Assembly: GCA_029778515.1 (NCBI GenBank)
Contig: JAKOQD010000111.1
Span: forward strand, 1 to 13,433
DNA length: 13,433 bases
Reading direction: 5' to 3'
From: Actinomycetes bacterium
Lineage (GTDB): Bacteria > Actinomycetota > Actinomycetes > Propionibacteriales > Propionibacteriaceae
Of the stretch, positions 7,258-13,433 are shown piece after piece (the first letter of the stretch is position 1; each line of letters starts with the position of its first letter). The position numbers were made by a program, and so were the translations under genes. The notes beneath the pieces were generated by a model. That model saw only the letters and a program-made list of their open reading frames with translations, ran no database searches and was not told the origin of the DNA.

Positions 7258-8129
7258 TCACGCCTCGATCCGAGTGATTCGGTTGATGATCACGTGGCCG
7301 AGGACGAACAGGCTCCCGGCCACGATCAGGACAATCTGGCCCGGCACGGTCTGCACCATCGCATCGAGTGCCCCCGGAGTGATCAGATTCATGATCAGCA
7401 CAGAACCCATGGCGATTCCCACCACCAGCCAGCCGATGAAGACCGCACCGGTGGTGGTGGTCTTCAACTCCCGTTGCAGTTCGCGGCGATCCTCGAGAGT
7501 GTTGGCGATGCTGGTCAGCGCAGTCACCAGCCCGCCGCCGGCCTTGGCCTGCACCACGATCGTCTTCACCAGCACGGCGAGTTCTGGGGACGGCAACCGT
7601 TGCGCGAGGTCGCGCAGGGCGTCCTCCAGGGGCGTGCCCAGGCTCAGCCGACGGCTGACCTCACCGAACTCCTCGGCCGCGGGAGCGTCCATCTCCCGGC
7701 TCACCATTTCGATCCCGTTGCGCAGCGCCAGACCGGCGCTGGCGGCGTTGCCCAGCACCCGGCCAGCCAGCGGTCGGCCAGAAAAGCGGTACCGAACATG
7801 ATCACCGCCGCTCCCAGGTACCCCAGCAGCGGCTGGCAGATCAATCCCACCAGCAGCGTCCCGCCGGCGACGAGCAGAATGAAATCCGCGGGGCCGAGGG
7901 CGACACTGGCGCCAGCCAACCGTTGATCGAGACTCAATCCCCGGCGGGTGGTGCGCAGGTACTGATTGGCCCGGCGCCGCAGGCGAATCAGCCGGCTGGT
8001 GTCCTGGTCGCCGGTGGAGGCCAGCACGATCTGCTGACGCCGGCTGCCCGAGTCGTAGACGGCGGCCGCTGCCACCAGCAACAGCACCAGCACCACCAAG
8101 GTGGCGCCGATGATCGCTAGAGGGTCCAC
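7258..8129 (-). pseudogene. tadB: tadB pilus platform protein gene, disrupted by deletion and frameshift
   Basis: TadB is an inner-membrane GspF-like (T2SSF) platform protein of the Tad secretion apparatus. GTG at 8129 (GGGGG upstream) starts DPLAIIGATLVVLVLLLVAA, an N-terminal helix. A basic cytoplasmic stretch and a second hydrophobic hairpin follow, to FLADRWLA near 7765. From there coding continues in a different frame: GRVLGNAASAGLALRNGIEM, then SREMDAP, LPSPELAVLVKTIVVQAKAGG, and C-terminal helices ending NRITRIEA at TGA 7258-7260. Both halves fit one TadB, but the usual arginine-rich E-Q-L-P-D segment before S-A-G-L-x-L-R is missing, roughly 15-20 residues. The break therefore looks like a real deletion rather than a single miscalled base. 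The start overlaps the residual tadA end. Confidence 0.8.
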
Positions 8130-8257
8130 CGGGTGCCCCCGTCGGTAAAGACCATCGGCACCGACTCCCCACTGGCCACCAGCCGCTCGGCCAGGTCGGC
8201 GGGCAGCCGGGACGGCATGGGGTTTGGGCATGGTGCACATACTTCCAGCAGGGCCCC
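8117..8257 (-). pseudogene. tadA: 3' remnant of tadA (CpaF-type secretion ATPase)
   Basis: In the frame ending at TAG 8119-8117 the - strand reads MPSRLPADLAERLVASGESV then PMVFTDGGTRWTL. This is coding-like (strong G/C third positions) and overlaps the tadB start by 13 bp, exactly where tadA ends in actinobacterial tad operons. A TGA at 8260-8258 closes the frame upstream, and no Walker A, Walker B or other ATPase sequence of the expected ~400 residues is present between here and cpaE. I infer that all but the last 35-45 codons were lost. Identity rests on position and overlap more than on the residues themselves, because this C-terminal tail is variable in the family. Confidence 0.45.
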
Positions 8258-8306
8258 TCAGGCCCCACAGATCGGTTGTCACCTACTCATGCAGCAATCC
8301 CGTCCC

Positions 8307-8651
8307 TTACTTCTTCAAGTCGGCCTTCTCGCCGTCCATTCGCCGCGTGAGCGTGGTTACGACGCCTGTCCTCGCCGCTAGCCAGTAGCCAAGTGCCGCC
8401 ACGACGATCATCGTGATCGCGAACAGCACACCGTCGGCCACGGTGGCCACCCACCCCAGCTGTCGAGCGACTGCACCAGGTTTGGGCGCCATTTCGTCCG
8501 GCAACCAGGAGTAGATAATCGGTGCCACCACAAGCACCACGGTCAGAAGCCCTCCGAAGATACTCTTCGCGCGATTCGCCGCCACGAGGACGACAGCCCA
8601 CACCGCGAAGACAAGCCCGACAAGCGTTCCCAGAGCGAGAGCGCTACCCAT
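8307..8651 (-). CDS. Small three-helix membrane protein, candidate immunity protein
   Basis: 114-aa protein with three hydrophobic segments at about 5-25, 31-50 and 72-92, separated by an Arg/Lys turn (NRAKS) and a proline-rich loop (PDEMAPKPG), and a basic/acidic C-terminal tail ending DLKK. ATG 8651 is preceded by AAGGGAG, so it is well translated. It starts 36 bp after the toxin-like gene in the same direction. I do not recognise the family. The small membrane protein directly downstream of a cationic secreted-type protein suggests an immunity or export partner, but that is inference from arrangement only. It lies inside the segment that replaces tadA. Confidence 0.7.
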   Translation of the reverse strand: MGSALALGTLVGLVFAVWAVVLVAANRAKSIFGGLLTVVLVVAPIIYSWLPDEMAPKPGAVARQLGWVATVADGVLFAITMIVVAALGYWLAARTGVVTTLTRRMDGEKADLKK

Positions 8652-8687
8652 CGCTGACTCCCTTCATAGATCGGGTTGGACGCTTCA

Positions 8688-9344
8688 TCACAACAGCGCC
8701 CGCACTAGCGACACGCAGCTTCCGATTCCAAGTGCGTCACCTAGGAGAGTAAGCCCCGATGCCGCGAAAGCTGACAGAGCGAGAACCGTTGTGTTTGAGA
8801 GGTACTTGCCCACCCTGCCGCTTTCAAGGAATCCCTTCGCTGCGTAGTAGATGGCCTTGAGAGTCTTCTCAGCACCACCAAGCTTCGTGACCCAACGAGC
8901 GACGGTCGCGCTCTTCTTGATCAGGCCGCTGACCTTGATGAGAATCTTGGCTAGCTTGGCCGCTGCGAAGATGAATGAGGCGATATCCGCCACGCAGGAG
9001 GTTGCGGTCCACGCCCACCACCACCATTCTGGGTCAGCGGTCACGGGGAACGCGGTATCTGCGTTGATGTCGACCACCTGGGTGAGCGCTCCGTCAGCCA
9101 ACTCGTAGTGCGTCGCTATCGGTTCGCCGTTGGCGTCAACCGCCCACGGCGCCCCCACCAGAGCTACCTGCTGGTTGGTCACCTCAGTCACGGTCTTGGG
9201 CGTCTGGAGCGCACTCAGCTGGGCCCACTGCGCGTCGCTGACCTCATCGACGTTCACAGACTCGCCAACCACGTCCGCAACCTTGGCCGTGAACGCCTCC
9301 ATTTGGTCTTCGGGCACGGTCTGCATCTCCACGGGAGCAATCAC
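8688..9344 (-). CDS. Toxin- or bacteriocin-like protein with FPVTADP motif
   Basis: 218-aa protein starting at GTG 9344-9342, which overlaps the cpaE stop (GTGA); no other start lies between it and an upstream in-frame TAG. An acidic N-terminal region (1-60) is followed by APWAVDANGEPIATHYEL, L-T-Q-V-V-D, and FPVTADPEWWWW (99-110). This order resembles a set of actinobacterial secreted proteins of unknown role that carry (F/Y)PV-x-ADP-W just before a hydrophobic C-terminal part. After C117 comes a hydrophobic helix, then an amphipathic Lys-rich segment (about 130-180), another hydrophobic helix and C210 near the end; C117 and C210 could pair. No signal peptide is visible, so the usual N-terminus may be missing. 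Local GC is about 57-60% in hand-counted 60-base blocks, against 70-75% in blocks of the ABC-F genes, suggesting acquisition. Confidence 0.65.
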   Translation of the reverse strand: MIAPVEMQTVPEDQMEAFTAKVADVVGESVNVDEVSDAQWAQLSALQTPKTVTEVTNQQVALVGAPWAVDANGEPIATHYELADGALTQVVDINADTAFPVTADPEWWWWAWTATSCVADIASFIFAAAKLAKILIKVSGLIKKSATVARWVTKLGGAEKTLKAIYYAAKGFLESGRVGKYLSNTTVLALSAFAASGLTLLGDALGIGSCVSLVRALL

Positions 9345-10510
9345 CGCGACAGAGCCGTCGGGCTGCGCACGAAGACTGGTAGTTCGAGCGCGGCGCTGCC
9401 CACTTCGGCCTTCGCCCGGCTACCCAGGCGACGTTTGGTCGGCGTCGCCCGCACCTCGCCGGACACCCCGCAGTTGACCAACAACTGGCGCGCGGCAGCC
9501 TCCATGTTGGGCATCCGCTCCGAGGTCAAAGTGCCGGAGTTGATCGGTTCCTCGAGTTCGTCGGTGAGTTCCGGCACGGCTTTGGTCAGCGGCAGCTTGA
9601 TCAGCTTCGAGACCAGGTCCGGCTGCACCTCGCGCCGCTTGGCTACTCGGTTCACCACCAGGCGGGCGTCTGCGGGCTGACACACGTTCAGCCGGGCCCA
9701 GGAGTCGAGCATCCGGCGTCCGGCGCGAATGCTGATCAACTCGCAGTCGGCGACCAGGATCACCTCGTCGGACAGCTCGAGTGCCGCAGCTCGAACGTCG
9801 CCAAGAGCTGCACCAGTGTCGACAATCACCAACGAGAAGTGACGACGCAGCTCGTTGAGGATTTGCCGCACCGCCGGGCCCGTGGCGTCCTCGGACTGCT
9901 CCACCCGATCAGGCGCGGCCAGCAGGGTGAAGCCGGCGGGCACTTCCACGGCCACTTCGCGGATGCCGCGGATGGTCAGATCACCAACCAGCCCGGCAAG
10001 GTCGGCGATGGTGCGACGGGGGCTGACCCCACACAGGGAGGCGAGATCGCCGGCCCGCAGGTCGAGGTCGACCAGGCAGACCGTCGAGCCCAAGGCTGCG
10101 GCCTGGGTGGCCAGTACCGTGGCGAGAACCGATACCCCAACACCACGCTTCGCGCCGGCGAGGGCCAGGATCGTACCTCGTTCGCCCCTGACGCCAACGG
10201 CGTCGCCGCTGACGTGCTGGCGCAGCGAGCGGCTCCATGCGGCCGCGTGGTCGAGCTGGGATTGCACCTCCTCCAGCGACAGCGGTGAGGTGATCATGGC
10301 CCGGCCGCCCGCGGCAACCACCGCGGCCAGGCTGAGCGACGGCGTCCCGACCACCACTACCGCAACCAGCGGTGCAGTCACGCCGAGTTCGCGGACGACT
10401 TCGAGCGCGGGCGGATCGAAGAGGCCACCGTCAACAACCACCACGTCGAGGTCGGGTGTCTCCAGCACCAGCGCGACCGACCGCCCGGCGAGGACAGTAC
10501 TATTACGCAA
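9341..10510 (-). CDS. cpaE: CpaE-like pilus localisation ATPase, possibly 5'-truncated
   Basis: ParA/MinD-type protein that heads Tad pilus operons and is thought to position the apparatus. From TTG 10510 the product is 389 aa. Residues 1-95 are the second half of a receiver-like domain (DLDVVVVDGG, then a P-L-x-x-E-E-V end). The ATPase domain starts near 112: ALAGAKRGVGVSVLA (signature Lys121), VCLVDLDLRAGDLAS, then LVIVDTGA. The P-loop lacks the second lysine of active MinD proteins, a substitution also known in CpaE. The start is uncertain: the frame stays open to 10723, across the fructosamine kinase gene, no ribosome binding site precedes any candidate, and the first strand of the receiver domain appears missing. 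The gene may therefore have lost its 5' end. Its stop overlaps the toxin-like gene start. Confidence 0.78.
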   Translation of the reverse strand: MRNSTVLAGRSVALVLETPDLDVVVVDGGLFDPPALEVVRELGVTAPLVAVVVVGTPSLSLAAVVAAGGRAMITSPLSLEEVQSQLDHAAAWSRSLRQHVSGDAVGVRGERGTILALAGAKRGVGVSVLATVLATQAAALGSTVCLVDLDLRAGDLASLCGVSPRRTIADLAGLVGDLTIRGIREVAVEVPAGFTLLAAPDRVEQSEDATGPAVRQILNELRRHFSLVIVDTGAALGDVRAAALELSDEVILVADCELISIRAGRRMLDSWARLNVCQPADARLVVNRVAKRREVQPDLVSKLIKLPLTKAVPELTDELEEPINSGTLTSERMPNMEAAARQLLVNCGVSGEVRATPTKRRLGSRAKAEVGSAALELPVFVRSPTALSR

Positions 10511-10520
10511 GAATCGGACG

Positions 10521-11267
10521 GTGTTCAGCAAGCGCCGGCCCGGTGTACCGACCGGGTTCTTCGAGGTGGAGGCTGCCGGGCTGCGCTGGTTACGGGTGCC
10601 CGAAGGGGTATCGGTGGCCGCGGTGGTGTCGGTTGCTCCGGACGAGATCGTGCTCGAACGGGTGGCGCAGAGACAGCCGACGCACTCGGCCGCGGCCCGC
10701 TTCGGGCGGCGGTTGGCCGTCACTCACGACGCGGGCGCGGCCATGTTCGGTTCACCGCCGACCGGTTGGTCAGGCGATGGTTTCATCGCGGACCTGCCGC
10801 TTTCGCTGCGGCCAACCCAGCGCTGGGGTGAGTTCTACGCCGAGCAGCGGGTGCTGCCGTATGCCCGCCAGTCCGCACGGTCGGGCAGCCTCAGCTCGTC
10901 CGGGCTGGACCTGATCGAAACGCTGGCTGAGCGGCTTGCGTCCGGCGAGTTCGATGATGCGGCGCCGCCGGCGCGGATCCACGGCGACCTGTGGGCCGGC
11001 AATGTCCTGTTCAGCGGCGATTCGGCGACCCTGATCGACCCGGCCGCACATGGTGGCCATCGGATCACCGATCTGGCGATGCTCGAGCTCTTCGGCCTGC
11101 CCTACCTGAGCGAGGCTCTCGCCGCCTACGCGGACGCGAGCCAGTGGCTGCCGTCCGGCTGGCGCGACCTGATCGGGCTGCACCAACTGCATCCGCTGCT
11201 GGTGCACGCCGCGCTCTTCGGCGGCAGCTACGGCGAACAGGCCGTGCGCGTCGCCCGGCGCTACTGA
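10521..11267 (+). CDS. Fructosamine kinase family protein
   Basis: 248-aa member of the fructosamine kinase / FN3K family (APH-like fold), which phosphorylates ketosamines on glycated proteins or small amines and so starts their removal; cytosolic. The sequence opens with FSKRRPGVPTGFFEVEAAGL, the usual family beginning, and has the catalytic loop HGDLWAGN (H154, D156, N161) and metal-binding DPA (D173), followed by HGGHRITDLAML. The C-terminal LHQLHPLLVHAALFGGSYG is also typical, and length is normal for bacterial members. GTG at 10521 is chosen because the family N-terminus starts here; no clear ribosome binding site precedes it. It is divergent from cpaE with only 10 bp between proposed starts, so the original promoter region may have been lost. 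A TACTAT lies at 10498-10503 but has no convincing -35. Confidence 0.92.
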   Translation: MFSKRRPGVPTGFFEVEAAGLRWLRVPEGVSVAAVVSVAPDEIVLERVAQRQPTHSAAARFGRRLAVTHDAGAAMFGSPPTGWSGDGFIADLPLSLRPTQRWGEFYAEQRVLPYARQSARSGSLSSSGLDLIETLAERLASGEFDDAAPPARIHGDLWAGNVLFSGDSATLIDPAAHGGHRITDLAMLELFGLPYLSEALAAYADASQWLPSGWRDLIGLHQLHPLLVHAALFGGSYGEQAVRVARRY

Positions 11268-11340
11268 ACTCCGGTGGGCGCCAGTTCCATCACGATGAAC
11301 TCGGTCTCGGCGCCCAGCACCATCCGACGCTCGCGTCCGA
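11261..11340 (-). pseudogene. Possible remnant of a convergent gene's 3' end
   Basis: On the - strand the frame ending at TAG 11263-11261 reads RRMVLGAETEFIVMELAPTG then VQ, with strong G/C third positions, and overlaps the fructosamine kinase stop by 7 bp as convergent genes often do. Upstream of about 11340 third-position bias fades, and no good start exists before a TGA near 11443. I do not recognise the protein. It may be the surviving tail of a deleted gene or chance. Confidence 0.25.
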
Positions 11341-11607
11341 TGTCGCGAAAGCCGCTGCCAGCTCTCTCGCGATCACGGTTCCCAATCTGCCAGCCGCGCG
11401 GGCCGTACGGGAGATCACGGACAAAACGCCCTGTAGATCGTCAGATAGCCGTGAAGAGCGGCCGGAACGGCAATCGACAGGGCATTTTGTCCGGCCGCGG
11501 CCCCAACGACACCGGCTCCGGATTGACTCGGCGGCGTCTCTCGGGTCACGCTGGACGTATGTGGAACTGACCTCTCGCCCTGTCCAACCAGCGATTGAGG
11601 AAGTTCC
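11268..11607. other. Gap between fructosamine kinase and ABC-F genes
   Basis: 340 bp without a supported full gene. It holds the possible - strand gene tail at its left end, the long inverted repeat at 11418-11493, and an ABC-F leader with TTGACT at 11523-11528 but no matching -10 at 16-18 bp. The ABC-F ribosome binding site GAGGAA is at 11597-11602. Resistance-type ABC-F genes are often controlled by leader attenuation, but I see no clear leader peptide here. Confidence 0.6.
11418..11493. repeat. Long imperfect inverted repeat (17-bp arms)
   Basis: Arms CGGACAAAACGCCCTGT (11418-11434) and ACAGGGCATTTTGTCCG (11477-11493) are complementary at 16 of 17 positions, separated by 42 bp. The one mismatch (C11427/A11484) becomes a G-U pair in RNA made from the - strand. 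The loop contains a second small stem, GCCGT 11448-11452 with ACGGC 11467-11471. It could be a structured RNA, an attenuator, or a small mobile-element remnant with terminal repeats. Confidence 0.7.
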
Positions 11608-13290
11608 GTGTCTGCGTCCCTGTTCTGTTCCGGCCTGGCCGCGTCCTATGGCGCGCGTCCGCTGTTCTCCGGTCTTGAGCTGACCCTCGCCAGCGGCGTC
11701 ACCGCCCTGGTCGGGCCGAACGGCTCCGGCAAGACCACCCTGCTACGCATCCTCGCCGGCGAGCATCAACCGGACGCGGGTACCGTCCGGCTCGCCCCAA
11801 TGGACGCCACGATCGGCTACCTGCCGCAGTCGCTGCCCGAGCCCAAGGAATCTGCCCTTGACTACGCCCTTCGCCGCACCGGTGTCGGGCCGGCCGGCGT
11901 CCGCTTCGAGCGTGCCGCCGCCGCCCTGGCCGACGGCGGGGATCCCGACGACTACGCGCATGCCCTCGAACGCTGGCTCGCGCTTGGCGGCGCCGATCTC
12001 GAAACCAGGCTCGCGGCCACGCTCGACCAACTCGGCCTCGAACCTGCGCTGGACCGTCCGCTCGGCACCCTTTCCGGCGGGCAGGCGGCCAGGGTCGCGC
12101 TGGCGTCCATCCTGGTCAGCCAGTACGACGTCCTGCTGCTGGACGAGCCGACCAACAACCTGGACGCGGCCGGGCTCAAAGCCATGACTGGTTTCGTCAC
12201 CGGCCAGCGCTCCCCCGTCTTGATCGCCTCGCACGATCGCGCGTTCCTCGACGACGTGGCCACGTCGGTGGTCGAACTCGACCTGCATCAGCAGGCGGTC
12301 AACACCTACTCCGGCGGCTGGACCCAGTACCGGCAGGCAAAGGCACTGGCCCGCGCGCAGGCAGAGGCGGCGTACGTCACCTACACCGAGCGTCGGGACG
12401 CCCTGGTCGACCGTGCTCGGCGGCAGAACGAGTGGGCGGCCACCGGACGGGCGAAGGCGGCGAACCTGCAGCCGCACTCGCAGCTGGCCAAGAAGCACGC
12501 CGGCGACCAGGCCCGACGTATGGACCAGCGTGCGGCCCGCGCCCGTGACGCCGCCGAGCGCCTGCCCAAGATCGAGCAGCCACGCCGGGAGTGGGAGCTC
12601 CGCTACACCATCGCCGAGGCGCCGGCCTCGGCCGAGGTCGTGATCACACTCGACCAGGTGGTGGTCACCAACGGCGAATTCAGGCTGGGCCCGGTCTCGT
12701 CGCAGGTGGTCCGCGGCGACCGGATCGCGTTGGTCGGGCCCAACGGCTCCGGCAAGAGCACGCTGGTGAGCGCGCTGCTCGGCGCGCGCCGGCCAGCGAG
12801 CGGACGGATCTCGTGGGGCACCCGCACCCGGGTCGGCAGCCTCGATCAGGGGCGGACGCTGATCAGCGGCCAGGTGTCGCTGCTGGATCGCGTCCAGGAG
12901 TTGATCGGGCACGGAGGTGCGACCGGCCGCAGGGCGGCTCGCACGCTGCTGGCCAAGTTCGAACTCGGCGCCGAACACGTCCAGCGCGCCTGCGACACGC
13001 TTTCGCTGGGCGAGCGTACCCGGGCGGCGCTGGCCGTCCTGCAGCAACGGGAGGTCAACGTCCTCGTACTCGACGAGCCCACCAACCATCTCGACGTCGA
13101 AGCGATCGAACAGCTGGAGGCGGCCCTGACCGGCTACTCCGGCACGCTGCTGTTCGTCAGCCACGACCGAGCGCTGCTCAGTTCGTTGGCAGCCAGTCAG
13201 TGGCGGTTCGACGGCACCGGCAGGGTGGACGCCCAGCCAGAGCGGAATCAGCCGATACGGCGGAAGGGCTCGTCCTCGTCGTCGGAGTAG
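11608..13290 (+). CDS. ABC-F family ATPase, resistance-type architecture
   Basis: 560-aa cytosolic protein with two ABC domains and no membrane segment. Domain 1: Walker A GPNGSGKTT (36-44), LSGGQ (155-159), Walker B VLLLDEPTNNLD (175-186). Domain 2: GPNGSGKST (377-385), signature LSLGE (465-469), VLVLDEPTNHLD (485-496). A long charged interdomain linker (about 240-330, with RRQNEWA and repeated Arg/Ala helices) is the part that reaches into the ribosome in ABC-F proteins. There is no Uup-like C-terminal coiled coil, only a short Ser-rich tail. The GTG start follows GAGGAA by 5 bases. It differs from the ABC-F at 1745 in linker and tail, so the two are not recent duplicates. The layout fits actinobacterial macrolide/lincosamide-type protection proteins, but substrate cannot be read from sequence. 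The 3' end overlaps the convergent DUF3073 gene by 43 bp. Confidence 0.93.
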   Translation: MSASLFCSGLAASYGARPLFSGLELTLASGVTALVGPNGSGKTTLLRILAGEHQPDAGTVRLAPMDATIGYLPQSLPEPKESALDYALRRTGVGPAGVRFERAAAALADGGDPDDYAHALERWLALGGADLETRLAATLDQLGLEPALDRPLGTLSGGQAARVALASILVSQYDVLLLDEPTNNLDAAGLKAMTGFVTGQRSPVLIASHDRAFLDDVATSVVELDLHQQAVNTYSGGWTQYRQAKALARAQAEAAYVTYTERRDALVDRARRQNEWAATGRAKAANLQPHSQLAKKHAGDQARRMDQRAARARDAAERLPKIEQPRREWELRYTIAEAPASAEVVITLDQVVVTNGEFRLGPVSSQVVRGDRIALVGPNGSGKSTLVSALLGARRPASGRISWGTRTRVGSLDQGRTLISGQVSLLDRVQELIGHGGATGRRAARTLLAKFELGAEHVQRACDTLSLGERTRAALAVLQQREVNVLVLDEPTNHLDVEAIEQLEAALTGYSGTLLFVSHDRALLSSLAASQWRFDGTGRVDAQPERNQPIRRKGSSSSSE

Positions 13291-13433
13291 CGATCGGCGA
13301 GGTCACCGTACTGGTCGTCCTCAACCTCGATGGCCAGCTCGGCGACCGGGTCGTCGGACTCACCACCCCGCAACTCGCGCTCCAGCGACCCGAAGTCGGT
13401 GGAGTAGGAACGGTATTTCAGATCGCGAGCGAC
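13248..13433 (-). CDS. DUF3073 domain protein, 5' end outside the window
   Basis: The last 61 codons run from the window edge to TGA 13250-13248. The visible part begins VARDLKYRSYSTDFGSLERE, matching DUF3073 proteins, small actinobacterial proteins that open with a basic M-G-R-G-R-x-K-A-K-Q-T-K stretch followed by V-A-R-x-L-K-Y. That basic start would lie just beyond the edge, so only some 10-15 codons should be missing. The remainder is very acidic (AIEVEDDQYGDLADRYSDDE) and ends PFRRIG. Function unknown; in mycobacteria the homologue lies beside purM. It is convergent with the ABC-F gene, and its stop codon lies inside that gene. Confidence 0.85.
   Translation of the reverse strand, partial: VARDLKYRSYSTDFGSLERELRGGESDDPVAELAIEVEDDQYGDLADRYSDDEDEPFRRIG

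Noticed and set aside
10498..10503. TACTAT as a -10 box for the fructosamine kinase gene
   Set aside because: No recognisable -35 at 16-18 bp upstream, and it lies in cpaE 5' sequence.
10510..10723. Extending cpaE upstream to an ATG at 10723
   Set aside because: It would run about 200 bp antisense through the fructosamine kinase gene, and the added residues do not look like a receiver domain.
11276..11315. GGGCGCC / GGCGCCC arms as a hairpin
   Set aside because: Seven-bp GC arms 26 bp apart are expected by chance at this base composition.
11523..11528. TTGACT as a -35 box for the second ABC-F gene
   Set aside because: The sequence 16-18 bp downstream (TCACGC region) is not a plausible -10.
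11743..13164. Long open frame on the - strand opposite the second ABC-F gene
   Set aside because: Shadow frame for the same reason.
1..13433. tRNA or rRNA genes, CRISPR arrays, transposase genes
   Set aside because: None seen on either strand by eye; no repeat-spacer pattern and no transposase-like frame.

Overview
The window is high-GC with strong G/C third-position bias, uses GTG and TTG starts often, and carries actinobacteria-specific families (DUF4191 after lipA, DUF3073, an actinobacterial Tad pilus gene order). The host is very likely an actinobacterium. I cannot place it further with confidence; Propionibacteriales would be a guess.

Layout. (1) 26-4415, + strand, tightly spaced: lipA (lipoyl synthase), a DUF4191 membrane protein, a Uup-type ABC-F ATPase and an unidentified membrane protein, probably one transcription unit. 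It ends in a broken DUF3592-like gene (4441 to about 4702). (2) About 4700-10510, - strand: a Tad/Flp pilus locus in decay. In transcription order: a cpaE-like ATPase gene whose 5' end looks clipped; a lower-GC pair (a 218-aa cationic toxin- or bacteriocin-like protein and a 114-aa three-helix membrane protein) where the tadA ATPase gene should be; the last few dozen codons of tadA; a tadB broken by deletion plus frameshift; what may be a 12-codon scar of tadC; an intact flp prepilin gene; a 16-bp hairpin; an intact lipoprotein with a C-terminal OmpA domain; a frameshifted TadE/TadG-like gene; and the first ~30 codons of a DUF192 gene that runs into the 3'-truncated DUF3592 gene. (3) 10521-13290, + strand: a fructosamine kinase gene, a 340-bp gap with a long imperfect inverted repeat, and a second, different ABC-F protein. 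(4) At the right edge, on the - strand, the C-terminal part of a DUF3073 gene overlaps the end of that ABC-F gene.

How it works together. The left block is core metabolism and translation (lipoate assembly, ribosome-associated ABC-F). The central block once encoded a Tad pilus. It now lacks an intact motor ATPase and intact membrane platform proteins, so it probably cannot build a pilus, yet flp and the OmpA lipoprotein keep intact frames and good ribosome binding sites. The most unusual feature is the toxin-like/membrane-protein pair at the tadA position: its first gene begins in a GTGA overlap with the cpaE stop codon, so an acquired cassette appears coupled to the residual pilus operon. 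All functional calls come from reading the sequence; no database search was run.
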